From contig NZ_JASZYG010000006.1 of assembly GCF_030317105.1 (NCBI RefSeq), positions 186,001 to 250,000 of the forward strand: 64,000 nt of DNA, read 5' to 3'. Made by a program: the position numbers and the translations under genes. Positions 56,192 through 64,000 of this stretch are shown here, one piece after another (position 1 is the first letter of the stretch; every line of letters starts with the position of its first letter). The notes under the pieces were generated by a model. That model saw nothing but the letters and a program-made list of their open reading frames with translations, made no database searches and was not told the origin of the DNA. This stretch comes from Variovorax brevis (lineage in GTDB: Bacteria; Pseudomonadota; Gammaproteobacteria; Burkholderiales; Burkholderiaceae_C).

Positions 56192-56316
56192 GATTGATGG
56201 TGCGAAAAGCGTAGCGAGCGCCCCGAGGTCGCACCGAGCAGCGCAGCCGTACTCTTGTACGGCGAGCAGCACAGGTGCGAGATCGGGGCGCGCAGTAGCT
56301 TTGCGCGCCATCAATC
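56192..56316. repeat. Long imperfect palindrome between ftsZ and lpxC
   Basis: Two arms of about 60 bases pair around a TCTT centre: GATTGATGG at one tip with CCATCAATC at the other, then GCGCCCCGA with TCGGGGCG, TCGCACC with GGTGCGA, and GCCGTAC with GTACGGC at the centre. It ends one base from the ftsZ stop. It could terminate or attenuate ftsZ transcripts, or be a MITE-like relic. Confidence 0.88.
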
Positions 56317-56317
56317 A

Positions 56318-57529
56318 TTAGTCAGCTTGGCGGCGGAGGAACGCGGGGATCTCGAAATCGTCCATGCCGCCGGACGACAACGCATCCACCTTGGCCGCAG
56401 CCATGGTCCGATTCGTGCGCCAAACGCTAGGCACCGACATGCCGTCGTAGTTCGGCTGGCCGCTGTTCGCCGCCGCCCCCGAAGCCGCGCCCAAAGCCGG
56501 CATCACGTACCCCACGTTGTCCGTGCCCGTCTTGCGGATCACTTCCAGCTGCGGCGCACGGTTCGCGCTTTGGCGCGACAGCCCGGTGGCCACCACGGTC
56601 ACGCGCATTTCATCGCCCAGCGTTTCGTCGTAAGCCGCGCCATAGATGACGTGTGCATCCGGCGACGCATAAGCGCGAATGGTGTTCATCGCCAGCTTCG
56701 ATTCGCTCAGCTTCAGCGAGCCCTTCGATGCCGTCACCAGCACCAGCACGCCCTTGGCGCCCGACAGGTCGATGCCTTCCAGCAGCGGGCAGGCCACGGC
56801 CTGCTCAGCCGCAATGCGCGCGCGGTCCGGGCCGTTGGCCGCAGCCGTGCCCATCATCGCCTTGCCTGGCTCGCCCATGACGGTGCGCACGTCTTCGAAG
56901 TCGACGTTCACGCCGCCGTACTCGTTGATGATTTCCGAGATGCCGCCGACGGCATTCTTCAGCACGTCGTTGGCGTGCGCGAACGCTTCATCCTGCGTGA
57001 CGTCTTCACCCAGCACGTCGAGCAGCTTTTCATTGAGCACCACGATCAGCGAATCGACATTCGCTTCCAGTTCGGCCAGGCCCTGGTCCGCGTTGGTCAT
57101 GCGACGGCCGCCTTCCCAGTCGAAAGGCTTGGTCACCACGCCCACCGTGAGGATGCCCATTTCCTTGGCCACGCGCGCGATCACCGGTGCCGCACCGGTG
57201 CCCGTGCCACCGCCCATGCCGGCCGTGATGAACAGCATGTGCGCGCCGTTGATGGACGCGCGGATTTCATCGACGGCGGCTTCGGCGGCATCGCGGCCCT
57301 TCTCCGGCTTGCTGCCGGCGCCCAGGCCACTGGTGCCCAGCTGGATCACCTTGTGCGCATTGCTGCGCGTCAAGGCTTGCGCGTCCGTGTTGGCACACAC
57401 GAACTGAACGCCCTGCACCCCGCGTTCGATCATGTGGGCCACAGCGTTGCCGCCACCGCCACCGACACCGATCACCTTGATCTGCGTGCCTTGATTGAAT
57501 TCTTCGACTTCGATCATTTCGATGCTCAT
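56318..57529 (-). CDS. ftsZ: Cell division GTPase FtsZ
   Basis: FtsZ polymerises into the division ring. The 403-residue product has the tubulin signature GGGTGTG (106-112), the T7-loop region NVDFEDVRTVM, a variable linker (about 315-385) and the conserved tail DFEIPAFLRRQAD that binds FtsA and other partners. AAGGAG lies six bases before ATG 57529, which decides against an in-frame start 15 codons upstream. The 186-base gap from ftsA may hold a separate ftsZ promoter, though none is evident. Confidence 0.98.
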   Translation of the reverse strand: MSIEMIEVEEFNQGTQIKVIGVGGGGGNAVAHMIERGVQGVQFVCANTDAQALTRSNAHKVIQLGTSGLGAGSKPEKGRDAAEAAVDEIRASINGAHMLFITAGMGGGTGTGAAPVIARVAKEMGILTVGVVTKPFDWEGGRRMTNADQGLAELEANVDSLIVVLNEKLLDVLGEDVTQDEAFAHANDVLKNAVGGISEIINEYGGVNVDFEDVRTVMGEPGKAMMGTAAANGPDRARIAAEQAVACPLLEGIDLSGAKGVLVLVTASKGSLKLSESKLAMNTIRAYASPDAHVIYGAAYDETLGDEMRVTVVATGLSRQSANRAPQLEVIRKTGTDNVGYVMPALGAASGAAANSGQPNYDGMSVPSVWRTNRTMAAAKVDALSSGGMDDFEIPAFLRRQAD

Positions 57530-57715
57530 CTGTAACTCCTTGAATTTGCAGTTGCCGTTATTGCTGTGAATCAATTGCTTTTTGTTGCTCTACTACTACT
57601 TCCGAACCGAACCCGGTTGACCACTAAGGCGGACCCGTGCGCCGCCATCGTTCGTTGAAATGCAGCGGGGGACTGCCACGCGCAAGCCAGAGTCGGTGGT
57701 GGGTGCGGAACATCG

Positions 57716-58945
57716 TCAGAAGTTCCCCACGATGAAGTCCTTGAAGCGGCCGAAGGCGGTCTTCACGGAGCCGCTCTTTTGCGCCACCTTGTAGCCGCGC
57801 ATGCGCGCAAAGCGCGCCTCTTCGAGCAGGCCCATGACTGTCGCCGCACGGGGCTGGGCCACCATGTCGGACAAGGCGCTGGAATACTTCGGAATTCCGC
57901 GGCGAACGGGCTTGAGGAAGATGTCTTCGCCCAGCTCGATCATTCCCGGCATCACCGCGCTGCCGCCGGTGAGCACCACGCCGGAAGAGAGCACTTCTTC
58001 GTAACCCGACTCGCGCACCACCTGCTGCACGAGCGAAAAGATTTCTTCGACGCGCGGCTCGATCACGCCCGCCAGCGCCTGCTTGCTCAGCATGCGCGGG
58101 CCGCGATCGCCCAGGCCCGGCACTTCGACCTGCGTGTCCGGATCTGCCAACAGTTGCTTGGCATAGCCGTTCTCGACCTTGATGTCTTCCGCGTCCTTCG
58201 TCGGCGTGCGCAAGGCCATCGCGATGTCGCTGGTGATGAGGTCGCCCGCGATCGGGATCACGGCCGTGTGGCGAATCGCACCGTTGGTGAAGATGGCCAC
58301 GTCGGTGGTGCCGGCACCGATGTCCACCAGCACCACGCCCAGTTCGCGTTCGTCTTCGGTCAGCACCGCCTGGCTCGAGGCCAGCGGGTTGAGCATCAAC
58401 TGGTCGACTTCCAGGCCGCAGCGGCGCACGCACTTGATGATGTTCTCGGCCGCGCTCTGGGCGCCGGTCACGATGTGCACCTTGGCTTCGAGCCGCATGC
58501 CGCTCATGCCGATGGGCTCCTTCACGTCCTGCCCGTCGATCACGAATTCCTGCGGCTCCACCAGCAGCAGCCGCTGGTCGCTGGAGATGTTGATGGCGCG
58601 CGCCGTCTCCACCACGCGGGCCACGTCCGCCGGCGTGACCTCTTTGTCTTTCACCGCGACCATGCCGCTGGAGTTGATGCCGCGGATGTGGCTGCCGGTG
58701 ATGCCGGTGTAGACGCGGCTGATCTTGCAGTCGGCCATCAGCTCGGCCTCCTTGAGCGCCTGCTGGATGCTTTGCACCGTGGCGTCGATGTTCACGACGA
58801 CGCCACGCTTCAAGCCATTGCTCGGGGCAATGCCCAGCCCCGCGAGCTTGAGTTCGCCGTTGGGCAGCACTTCGGCCACCACCGCCATCACCTTGGCGGT
58901 GCCGATGTCGAGGCCAACAACCAGATCTTTGTAGTCTTTGGGCAT
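57716..58945 (-). CDS. ftsA: Cell division protein FtsA
   Basis: FtsA, an actin-like ATPase, tethers FtsZ to the membrane. The 409-residue product has LVVGLDIGTAKV (phosphate 1), VLVDIGAGTTDVAIF (phosphate 2), GVVLTGGSAVMPG (adenosine motif), and the inserted 1C domain in the usual place. The C-terminal amphipathic helix is FGRFKDFIVGNF. It lies 24 bases after ftsQ. Confidence 0.97.
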   Translation of the reverse strand: MPKDYKDLVVGLDIGTAKVMAVVAEVLPNGELKLAGLGIAPSNGLKRGVVVNIDATVQSIQQALKEAELMADCKISRVYTGITGSHIRGINSSGMVAVKDKEVTPADVARVVETARAINISSDQRLLLVEPQEFVIDGQDVKEPIGMSGMRLEAKVHIVTGAQSAAENIIKCVRRCGLEVDQLMLNPLASSQAVLTEDERELGVVLVDIGAGTTDVAIFTNGAIRHTAVIPIAGDLITSDIAMALRTPTKDAEDIKVENGYAKQLLADPDTQVEVPGLGDRGPRMLSKQALAGVIEPRVEEIFSLVQQVVRESGYEEVLSSGVVLTGGSAVMPGMIELGEDIFLKPVRRGIPKYSSALSDMVAQPRAATVMGLLEEARFARMRGYKVAQKSGSVKTAFGRFKDFIVGNF

Positions 58946-58969
58946 GAATGAGAGGTCCTCGGTATTCGC

Positions 58970-59767
58970 TTATTTCTTCTTGGGGTCGGTCTTCTTGGGG
59001 TCGACCACGACCGTGGTGACACCGCGCAAGCGCAGTGCGTACGCATCCTTGTGGCGAAGGTCCGCGCCTTCGACCGAATCCAGTGTTCGGCCGTACTGGC
59101 CGGCCACTTGCCGCACCGACGTGAGGAAGCGCTGCGTGCGCGCAGCCACCTCCTCCGCCTGGCCACGGCCCAGTTCAACCACCGCACCGGTGTCGAGCTT
59201 CGCTTCCCAACTTCCGCGCGAGGACAGCGTGAGCTCGTCGATGGCGAGGTCGTAGGGCTTGAACAGCGGCTCCAGCACGCGGTACATGCCCAGCACCTGG
59301 CCGGCCTGCTCGGCCGGTCCGTCCAGGCGCGGCAGGGCATCGTCCACCTCGGCCACGTTGGCTTCGAACACCTCGCCGAAGCCGTTGATCAGTTTCGATT
59401 CCGACTCATCGCCCCAGTGCGCGACCGGCACCTGCTCGGTGAGCGTGGCGCGCAGCTTGTTCGGGAACTCGCGGCGTACCACGGCCTTGCGCACCCACGG
59501 CACGGATTCGAACGCGGCGCGGGCACGCGCCAGGTCGACGGTGAAGAAATTGCCCGTCAACTGCGGTGCCACGTTGGCGCGCAGCGTGACGGCGCTGTTG
59601 TGCGTGACTTCCCCATCCACCTTGATGCTGGTCAACGGGAAGAAGGGTTGGCGCAAGCCCCACCACACGCACGCCGCCAGCAACATGAGACCGCACAACG
59701 CAAACAGGAGCGTTGCCACGATGTTCATGAGCCTGACGTCGAACGGGACGGGGATGCTGTCGGCCAT
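58970..59767 (-). CDS. ftsQ: Cell division protein FtsQ
   Basis: FtsQ is a bitopic scaffold of the divisome. The 265-residue product starts MADSIPVPFDVRLMN, has one membrane segment (about 16-35), a POTRA domain (SIKVDGEVTHNSAVTLR...) and a C-terminal beta domain ending in a Lys-rich tail (DPKKTDPKKK). ATG 59767 is two bases after the ddlB stop, with GGAGG 12 bases upstream; the longer frame runs into ddlB and is rejected. Confidence 0.95.
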   Translation of the reverse strand: MADSIPVPFDVRLMNIVATLLFALCGLMLLAACVWWGLRQPFFPLTSIKVDGEVTHNSAVTLRANVAPQLTGNFFTVDLARARAAFESVPWVRKAVVRREFPNKLRATLTEQVPVAHWGDESESKLINGFGEVFEANVAEVDDALPRLDGPAEQAGQVLGMYRVLEPLFKPYDLAIDELTLSSRGSWEAKLDTGAVVELGRGQAEEVAARTQRFLTSVRQVAGQYGRTLDSVEGADLRHKDAYALRLRGVTTVVVDPKKTDPKKK

Positions 59768-59769
59768 TT

Positions 59770-60759
59770 TCAGTTGCCGCCTCCACTGGTTTCGGCCGGC
59801 GATGCGGAGTCCAGCGTCGCCGAGGCCAGCACCCGCACGCACAGGTCTTCATAGCTGATGCCCGCCGCGCGCGCCGACATCGGCACCAGCGAATGGCTGG
59901 TCATGCCCGGCGAGGTGTTCATCTCGAGCAGGAAAGGCTTGCGATCGCTCGCGCGGATCATCACGTCGGCGCGGCCCCAGCCGCGGCAGCCGAGGGTGCG
60001 GTAGGCGGCCAGCGAGATGTGCTGGATTTCGCTTTCGAGTTCGGGCGCGAGGCCGCTCGGGCAGTGGTACTTCACGTCGTCTGTGAAGTACTTGTTCTGG
60101 TAGTCGTAGGCGCCTTCGGGTGCGGCGATGCGCACCACCGGCAGGGCTTGCGCATACTGGCCGGAGCCCAGCACGGCGCAGGTGACTTCCTCGCCTTCGA
60201 TGAACTCCTCGCACAGCACGTCGGAGTCGAACTGCGCGGCGAGCGCGACGGCGTCCTTCATCTCCGAATAGCCGTTCACCTTGGTGACGCCGATGGATGA
60301 GCCTTCGCGCGGCGGCTTGACGATGAGGGGCAGGCCGAGCACGTCCGGCACCGCGCGCACCTGCTCGATGCTTTGCTGGTCGAAGGCCAGGCGCGCATAG
60401 CGCGGCGTGGGCAGTCCGTCCGCCACCCAGATGCGCTTGGTCATGACCTTGTCCATGGCCACGCTGGAAGCCATGACGCCCGAGCCGGTGTAGGGAATGC
60501 CCAGCAATTCCAGCGCACCCTGCACCGTGCCATCTTCGCCGTGACGACCGTGCAAGGCGATGAAGCAACGCGCAAATCCCTCGCGCTTGAGCTCGACCAG
60601 GTCACGCTGCGACGGGTCGAAGGAATGCGCATCCACGCCCTTGGCGCGCAAGGCGCCCAGCACGCCGGTGCCCGACATGATCGAAATTTCACGCTCGGCC
60701 GAGCTTCCGCCCATCAAGACGGCGACCTTGCCAAAACGACTGATATCCACGGCGCTCAC
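59770..60759 (-). CDS. ddlB: D-alanine-D-alanine ligase B
   Basis: DdlB joins two D-Ala residues for the wall pentapeptide. The 329-residue ATP-grasp product has [41 protein letters not shown] and [14 protein letters not shown], which place the Ddl active site. It starts with GTG 60759 in a GTGA overlap with murC. Confidence 0.97.
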   Translation of the reverse strand: MSAVDISRFGKVAVLMGGSSAEREISIMSGTGVLGALRAKGVDAHSFDPSQRDLVELKREGFARCFIALHGRHGEDGTVQGALELLGIPYTGSGVMASSVAMDKVMTKRIWVADGLPTPRYARLAFDQQSIEQVRAVPDVLGLPLIVKPPREGSSIGVTKVNGYSEMKDAVALAAQFDSDVLCEEFIEGEEVTCAVLGSGQYAQALPVVRIAAPEGAYDYQNKYFTDDVKYHCPSGLAPELESEIQHISLAAYRTLGCRGWGRADVMIRASDRKPFLLEMNTSPGMTSHSLVPMSARAAGISYEDLCVRVLASATLDSASPAETSGGGN

Positions 60760-62204
60760 GCTGGCGCTCCTTTTCCTGCATTGACATGAACGGCGGGTGC
60801 AACCCCGCCCAACTCGACGACCCTGGCGGGTACGGCACCGATCGAACCTGCGCCCATGCAGATCACGACATCGCCGTCGCGGGCGTTGTCCAGGATGGCC
60901 TGGGGCATTTCGGTGATGTCATCGACGAACACCGGCTCGACCTTGCCTGCCACGCGCAGGGCGCGCGCCAGCGAACGGCCGTCCGCGGCCACGATGGGCG
61001 CTTCGCCCGCCGCGTAGACCTCGCCCAGCAGCACGGCGTCGGCTTGCCCGATGATCTTCACGAAGTCCTCGAAGCAGTCGCGCGTGCGGGTGTAGCGGTG
61101 CGGCTGGAAGGCCAGCACCAGGCGTCGCCCCGGAAAGGCGCCGCGCGCCGCCGCGATGGTGGCGGCCATCTCCACCGGGTGATGGCCGTAGTCGTCGATC
61201 ACCGTGAAGCTTTCGCCGTTGCGCTGTGGCACGGCGACGTCGCCGTAGCGCTGGAAGCGGCGGCCGACGCCCTTGAAATCGGCAAGTCCGCGCTGCACGG
61301 CTTCGTCCGCGATGTTGAGTTCGACCGCCATCGCGATCACCGACAGCGCGTTGCGCACGTTGTGCTCGCCCGGCAGGTTCAAGGTGATGGGCAGGTCCGG
61401 CAGCGTGACGCCGTTGCGGCGCTGCACGGTGAAGTGCATTTGTCCGCCCACGGGGCGCACGTCCACGGCGCGAACCTGCGCGTCTTCGTTGAAGCCGTAG
61501 CTCGTGACCGGGCAGGACACGTGCGGAACGATCTCCCGCACCGCTGCGTCATCGGTGCACAGGATGGCCACGCCATAGAAGGGCATGCGGTGCAGGAAAT
61601 CGACGAAAGCCCGCTTGAGCCGCGCGAAGTCGTGCCCGTAGGTTTCCATGTGGTCGGCATCGATGTTCGTGACCACGGCCATGACGGGCAGCAGGTTCAG
61701 GAACGAGGCGTCCGATTCGTCGGCCTCCACCACGATGTAGTCGCCGCTGCCCAGTTGCGCATTGGTGCCCGCGCTGTTGAGCCGGCCGCCGATGACGAAG
61801 GTCGGGTCGAGCCCCGCCGCCGCCAGCACGCTCGCCGCGAGGCTGGTGGTGGTTGTCTTGCCATGCGTGCCGGCGATGGCGATACCCTGTTTCAGCCGCA
61901 TCAGCTCTGTCAGCATCAGCGCACGCGGCACGATGGGGATGCGTTTCTCGCGGGCCGCGAGCACCTCGGGGTTACTGCCCTGCACGGCGGTGGAGGTGAC
62001 CACTGCGTCCGCGCCGGCGATGTGCGCGGCGTCGTGGCCGACGTGCGTCGTGATGCCCAGGCCCGCGAGTCGGCGCAGCGTCGCGCTGTCGGCCAGGTCG
62101 GAGCCCGAAATCTTGTAGCCCAGGTTGAGCAGCACCTCGGCGATGCCGCTCATGCCCGAGCCGCCGACACCGACGAAGTGAATGTGACGAATCGCGTGCT
62201 TCAT
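60756..62204 (-). CDS. murC: UDP-N-acetylmuramate--L-alanine ligase
   Basis: MurC adds L-Ala to UDP-MurNAc. The 482-residue product has [17 protein letters not shown], the P-loop GTHGKTTTT (112-120), [11 protein letters not shown] and [10 protein letters not shown]. It overlaps murG by ATGA (62201-62204) and ddlB by GTGA. mpl is its recycling paralogue elsewhere in the window. Confidence 0.98.
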   Translation of the reverse strand: MKHAIRHIHFVGVGGSGMSGIAEVLLNLGYKISGSDLADSATLRRLAGLGITTHVGHDAAHIAGADAVVTSTAVQGSNPEVLAAREKRIPIVPRALMLTELMRLKQGIAIAGTHGKTTTTSLAASVLAAAGLDPTFVIGGRLNSAGTNAQLGSGDYIVVEADESDASFLNLLPVMAVVTNIDADHMETYGHDFARLKRAFVDFLHRMPFYGVAILCTDDAAVREIVPHVSCPVTSYGFNEDAQVRAVDVRPVGGQMHFTVQRRNGVTLPDLPITLNLPGEHNVRNALSVIAMAVELNIADEAVQRGLADFKGVGRRFQRYGDVAVPQRNGESFTVIDDYGHHPVEMAATIAAARGAFPGRRLVLAFQPHRYTRTRDCFEDFVKIIGQADAVLLGEVYAAGEAPIVAADGRSLARALRVAGKVEPVFVDDITEMPQAILDNARDGDVVICMGAGSIGAVPARVVELGGVAPAVHVNAGKGAPA

Positions 62205-63259
62205 TTGGCCAACTCCTCGCAGGCACGGACGACCTCGATAACCGCTTCGGTCTTTTGCAGGCTCTTGGCCTTGATGGCGCGCTCCAGCAGGGCGGCCCTG
62301 TGTGTCTTTTGCAGCAAGTCGGAAAGCAATTCAGGAGTGAGTTCGGACTGTTGAACGAGCCAGCCGCCACCGTTGTCGACGAGAAATCGCGCGTTGGTGG
62401 TCTGGTGGTCGTCGACAGCCGACGGAAAGGGAACGAACAGCGCCGCCGCGCCCACCGCCGCGATTTCGGTCACGGTGCTGGCGCCGGCGCGCGCAACGAT
62501 GAGGTCCGCCGCGGCATAGGCGTCGGCGGTCTCCTCGATGAAAGGCGTGAGTTCGGCTTCGACGTTCGCGGCCGCATAGTTGGCGCGCAGTTCGTCGATC
62601 TGTTTGGCGCCGCTTTGATGCAGCACGACGGGGCGCTCACCGGGGGCGATGCGCGCCAGCGCCTGGGGCACGATGCTGTTGAGCGCCTTGGCGCCCAGGC
62701 TTCCGCCGACCACCAGCAGCTTGAGCGGGCCGGTGCGGCCAGCAAAGCGCGCAGCCGGATCGGGCTGCGAAAGGAAGGCGGCGCGCAGCGGGTTGCCGAC
62801 CCACTTGGCGTTCTTGAGCACGTTGGGGAAAGCCGTGAACACGCGGTCGGCCACGCTGGCCATGACCTTGTTGGCCAGGCCGGCCACCGAGTTCTGCTCG
62901 TGCAGCACCAGCGGCTTGCCCAGCAGCACGCTCATCATCCCGCCCGGAAAGCTGATGTAGCCGCCAAGGCCAACCACCACATCAGGCTTGACGCGGCGAA
63001 CCACGGCAATGCTCTGCCAGAAGGCGCGCAGCAGGCGCATCGGCAGGAAGACCAGCGTCGTGAGGCCCTTGCCCCGCACGCCGCCGAACTGCACCGCCTC
63101 GAATTCGAAGCCGCGCGGCGGCACGAGTTGCTGCTCCATGCCCGTGGGCGCGCCCAGCCAGTGCACACGCCAGCCGCGTTCGCGCAGGGCTTCGGCAACG
63201 GCGAGGCCCGGGAAGATGTGTCCCCCGGTTCCGCCCGCCATGACAAGGGCCGTTTTCAC
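62201..63259 (-). CDS. murG: Lipid II-forming N-acetylglucosamine transferase MurG
   Basis: MurG adds GlcNAc to lipid I at the cytoplasmic membrane face. The 352-residue GT28 product has [42 protein letters not shown] and [10 protein letters not shown]. It starts with GTG 63259, overlapping the ftsW stop as GTGA (63256-63259). Confidence 0.97.
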   Translation of the reverse strand: MKTALVMAGGTGGHIFPGLAVAEALRERGWRVHWLGAPTGMEQQLVPPRGFEFEAVQFGGVRGKGLTTLVFLPMRLLRAFWQSIAVVRRVKPDVVVGLGGYISFPGGMMSVLLGKPLVLHEQNSVAGLANKVMASVADRVFTAFPNVLKNAKWVGNPLRAAFLSQPDPAARFAGRTGPLKLLVVGGSLGAKALNSIVPQALARIAPGERPVVLHQSGAKQIDELRANYAAANVEAELTPFIEETADAYAAADLIVARAGASTVTEIAAVGAAALFVPFPSAVDDHQTTNARFLVDNGGGWLVQQSELTPELLSDLLQKTHRAALLERAIKAKSLQKTEAVIEVVRACEELAK

Positions 63260-64000
63260 ACGCGCCCTCCCCGCATCAACACCCTGTTCTCGTAGTCGAT
63301 CCGCAGAACGATCGCGAGCGCAATGAGATTCATGATGATGGCCGAGCCGCCAAAGCTCATCAGCGGCAGCGTCAGCCCCTTGGTGGGCAAGGCCCCCAGG
63401 TTCACGCCCATGTTGATGAAGGTCTGGAAGCCGATCCACAAGCCGATGCCCTGGGCCACGAGACCAGAGAACACGCGGTCGAGCGCAATGGCCTGGCGGC
63501 CGATGTGCATGATGCGGCGCGTCATCCAGAAGAACAGGATGATGGCCGTCAGCACGCCCACCAGTCCGAACTCCTCGCCGATCACCGCCATCAGGAAGTC
63601 GGTGTGCGCTTCGGGGAGCCAATGCAGCTTCTCGACGCTGCCGCCGAGGCCCACGCCGAAGATCTCGCCGCGTCCGATCGCGATCAGCGAATGCGACAAC
63701 TGGTAGCCCTTGCCGAGCGCGTTGTGCTCGCTCCACGGATCGAGGTAGGCAAAGATCCGCTCGCGCCGCCACGGCGAAGACGCGACGATCATCCCGAAGG
63801 CCACCACCACCAGCGTGGCGATCACGAAGAACATCCGCGCGTTGACGCCGCCCAGAAAGAGGATGCCCATCGCGATCACCGCGATGACCATGAAGGCGCC
63901 CATGTCCGGCTCGGCCAGCAGCAGCATGCCGACCACCACGACCGCCACGCCCATTGGCAGCACCGCGCGGAAGAAGCGCTCCTTGATCTCCATCTTGCGC
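63256..64000 (-). CDS. ftsW: Divisome SEDS glycosyltransferase FtsW, 5' part outside the window
   Basis: The last 247 or so codons of ftsW are visible; the frame runs open past the right edge and the real start lies outside. FtsW polymerises septal peptidoglycan with Fts[49 protein letters not shown] and [11 protein letters not shown] are SEDS landmarks, and the position next to murG identifies FtsW rather than RodA. About six membrane helices are in the visible part. Confidence 0.96.
   Translation of the reverse strand, partial: RKMEIKERFFRAVLPMGVAVVVVGMLLLAEPDMGAFMVIAVIAMGILFLGGVNARMFFVIATLVVVAFGMIVASSPWRRERIFAYLDPWSEHNALGKGYQLSHSLIAIGRGEIFGVGLGGSVEKLHWLPEAHTDFLMAVIGEEFGLVGVLTAIILFFWMTRRIMHIGRQAIALDRVFSGLVAQGIGLWIGFQTFINMGVNLGALPTKGLTLPLMSFGGSAIIMNLIALAIVLRIDYENRVLMRGGRV

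Noticed and set aside
62201-63772. A longer frame reading into murG from ftsW
   Set aside because: The ftsW stop overlaps a GTG that gives the canonical MurG start, so the first 171 codons are ftsW read out of frame.

Overview
This is a high-GC, gene-dense chromosomal window. Gene order, protein style (Ala/Pro-rich linkers, an Ala-Lys histone H1-like protein, PP0621-family and DUF3426 proteins) and the interspersed GC-rich repeats point to a betaproteobacterium of the Burkholderiales, most likely Comamonadaceae and probably Variovorax or a close relative. The genus is inferred from remembered protein and gene-order resemblance; no search was run. Nearly everything is core housekeeping. No phage, transposase, CRISPR array, tRNA or rRNA was seen.

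Layout. (1) 1-4.5 kb: galM converges on an orphan 1122-residue membrane protein of unknown function. (2) 4.6-13.1 kb: an alpha/beta hydrolase gene, then a long minus-strand run: two M16 peptidases, a LysE exporter, rsmD, coaD, pxpB, pxpC, pxpA and pcp. It joins CoA synthesis with release and ring-opening of pyroglutamate. (3) 13.2-18.7 kb: ftsY, a Mpo1-like gene, rpoH behind a perfect CIRCE operator, ffh, and a CcsA/YpjD-like gene. (4) 18.7-22.7 kb: PP0621, PilS/PilR-type two-component genes and ampD, overlapping end to end. (5) 22.7-28.1 kb: nrdAB behind two NrdR-type boxes, then the histone-like gene. (6) 28.1-34.5 kb, minus strand: hypothetical gene, TlpA-like gene, accB, accC, prmA, DUF3426, adenosine kinase-like gene. 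(7) 34.5-40.6 kb: EamA transporter, then an accessory-looking set (extended SDR, bile-acid/sodium symporter-like transporter, flavin monooxygenase, classical SDR) read divergently from an IclR regulator. (8) 40.7-46.8 kb: mpl, a DUF985 cupin, aroG with an aromatic-residue leader peptide and attenuator, tldD, rodA. (9) 46.9-54.6 kb, plus strand: YqiA-like esterase, RNB exonuclease, TonB-like protein, aroE, mtgA, plsC, cdsA, ruvC. (10) 55-64 kb, minus strand: the division and cell-wall (dcw) cluster ftsW, murG, murC, ddlB, ftsQ, ftsA, ftsZ, lpxC and a small membrane protein.

The most interesting signals lie between or inside ordinary genes: a FFF-S-Y-F-W-F leader peptide plus terminator and antiterminator upstream of DAHP synthase; a perfect CIRCE element on rpoH; an interspersed repeat inserted in frame inside mpl; a 269-bp tandem duplication of the ruvC 3' end that carries an inverted REP doublet; a duplicated accC start that makes a 41-codon mini-gene between accB and accC; a roughly 125-bp imperfect palindrome between ftsZ and lpxC; and the orphan 1122-residue protein.
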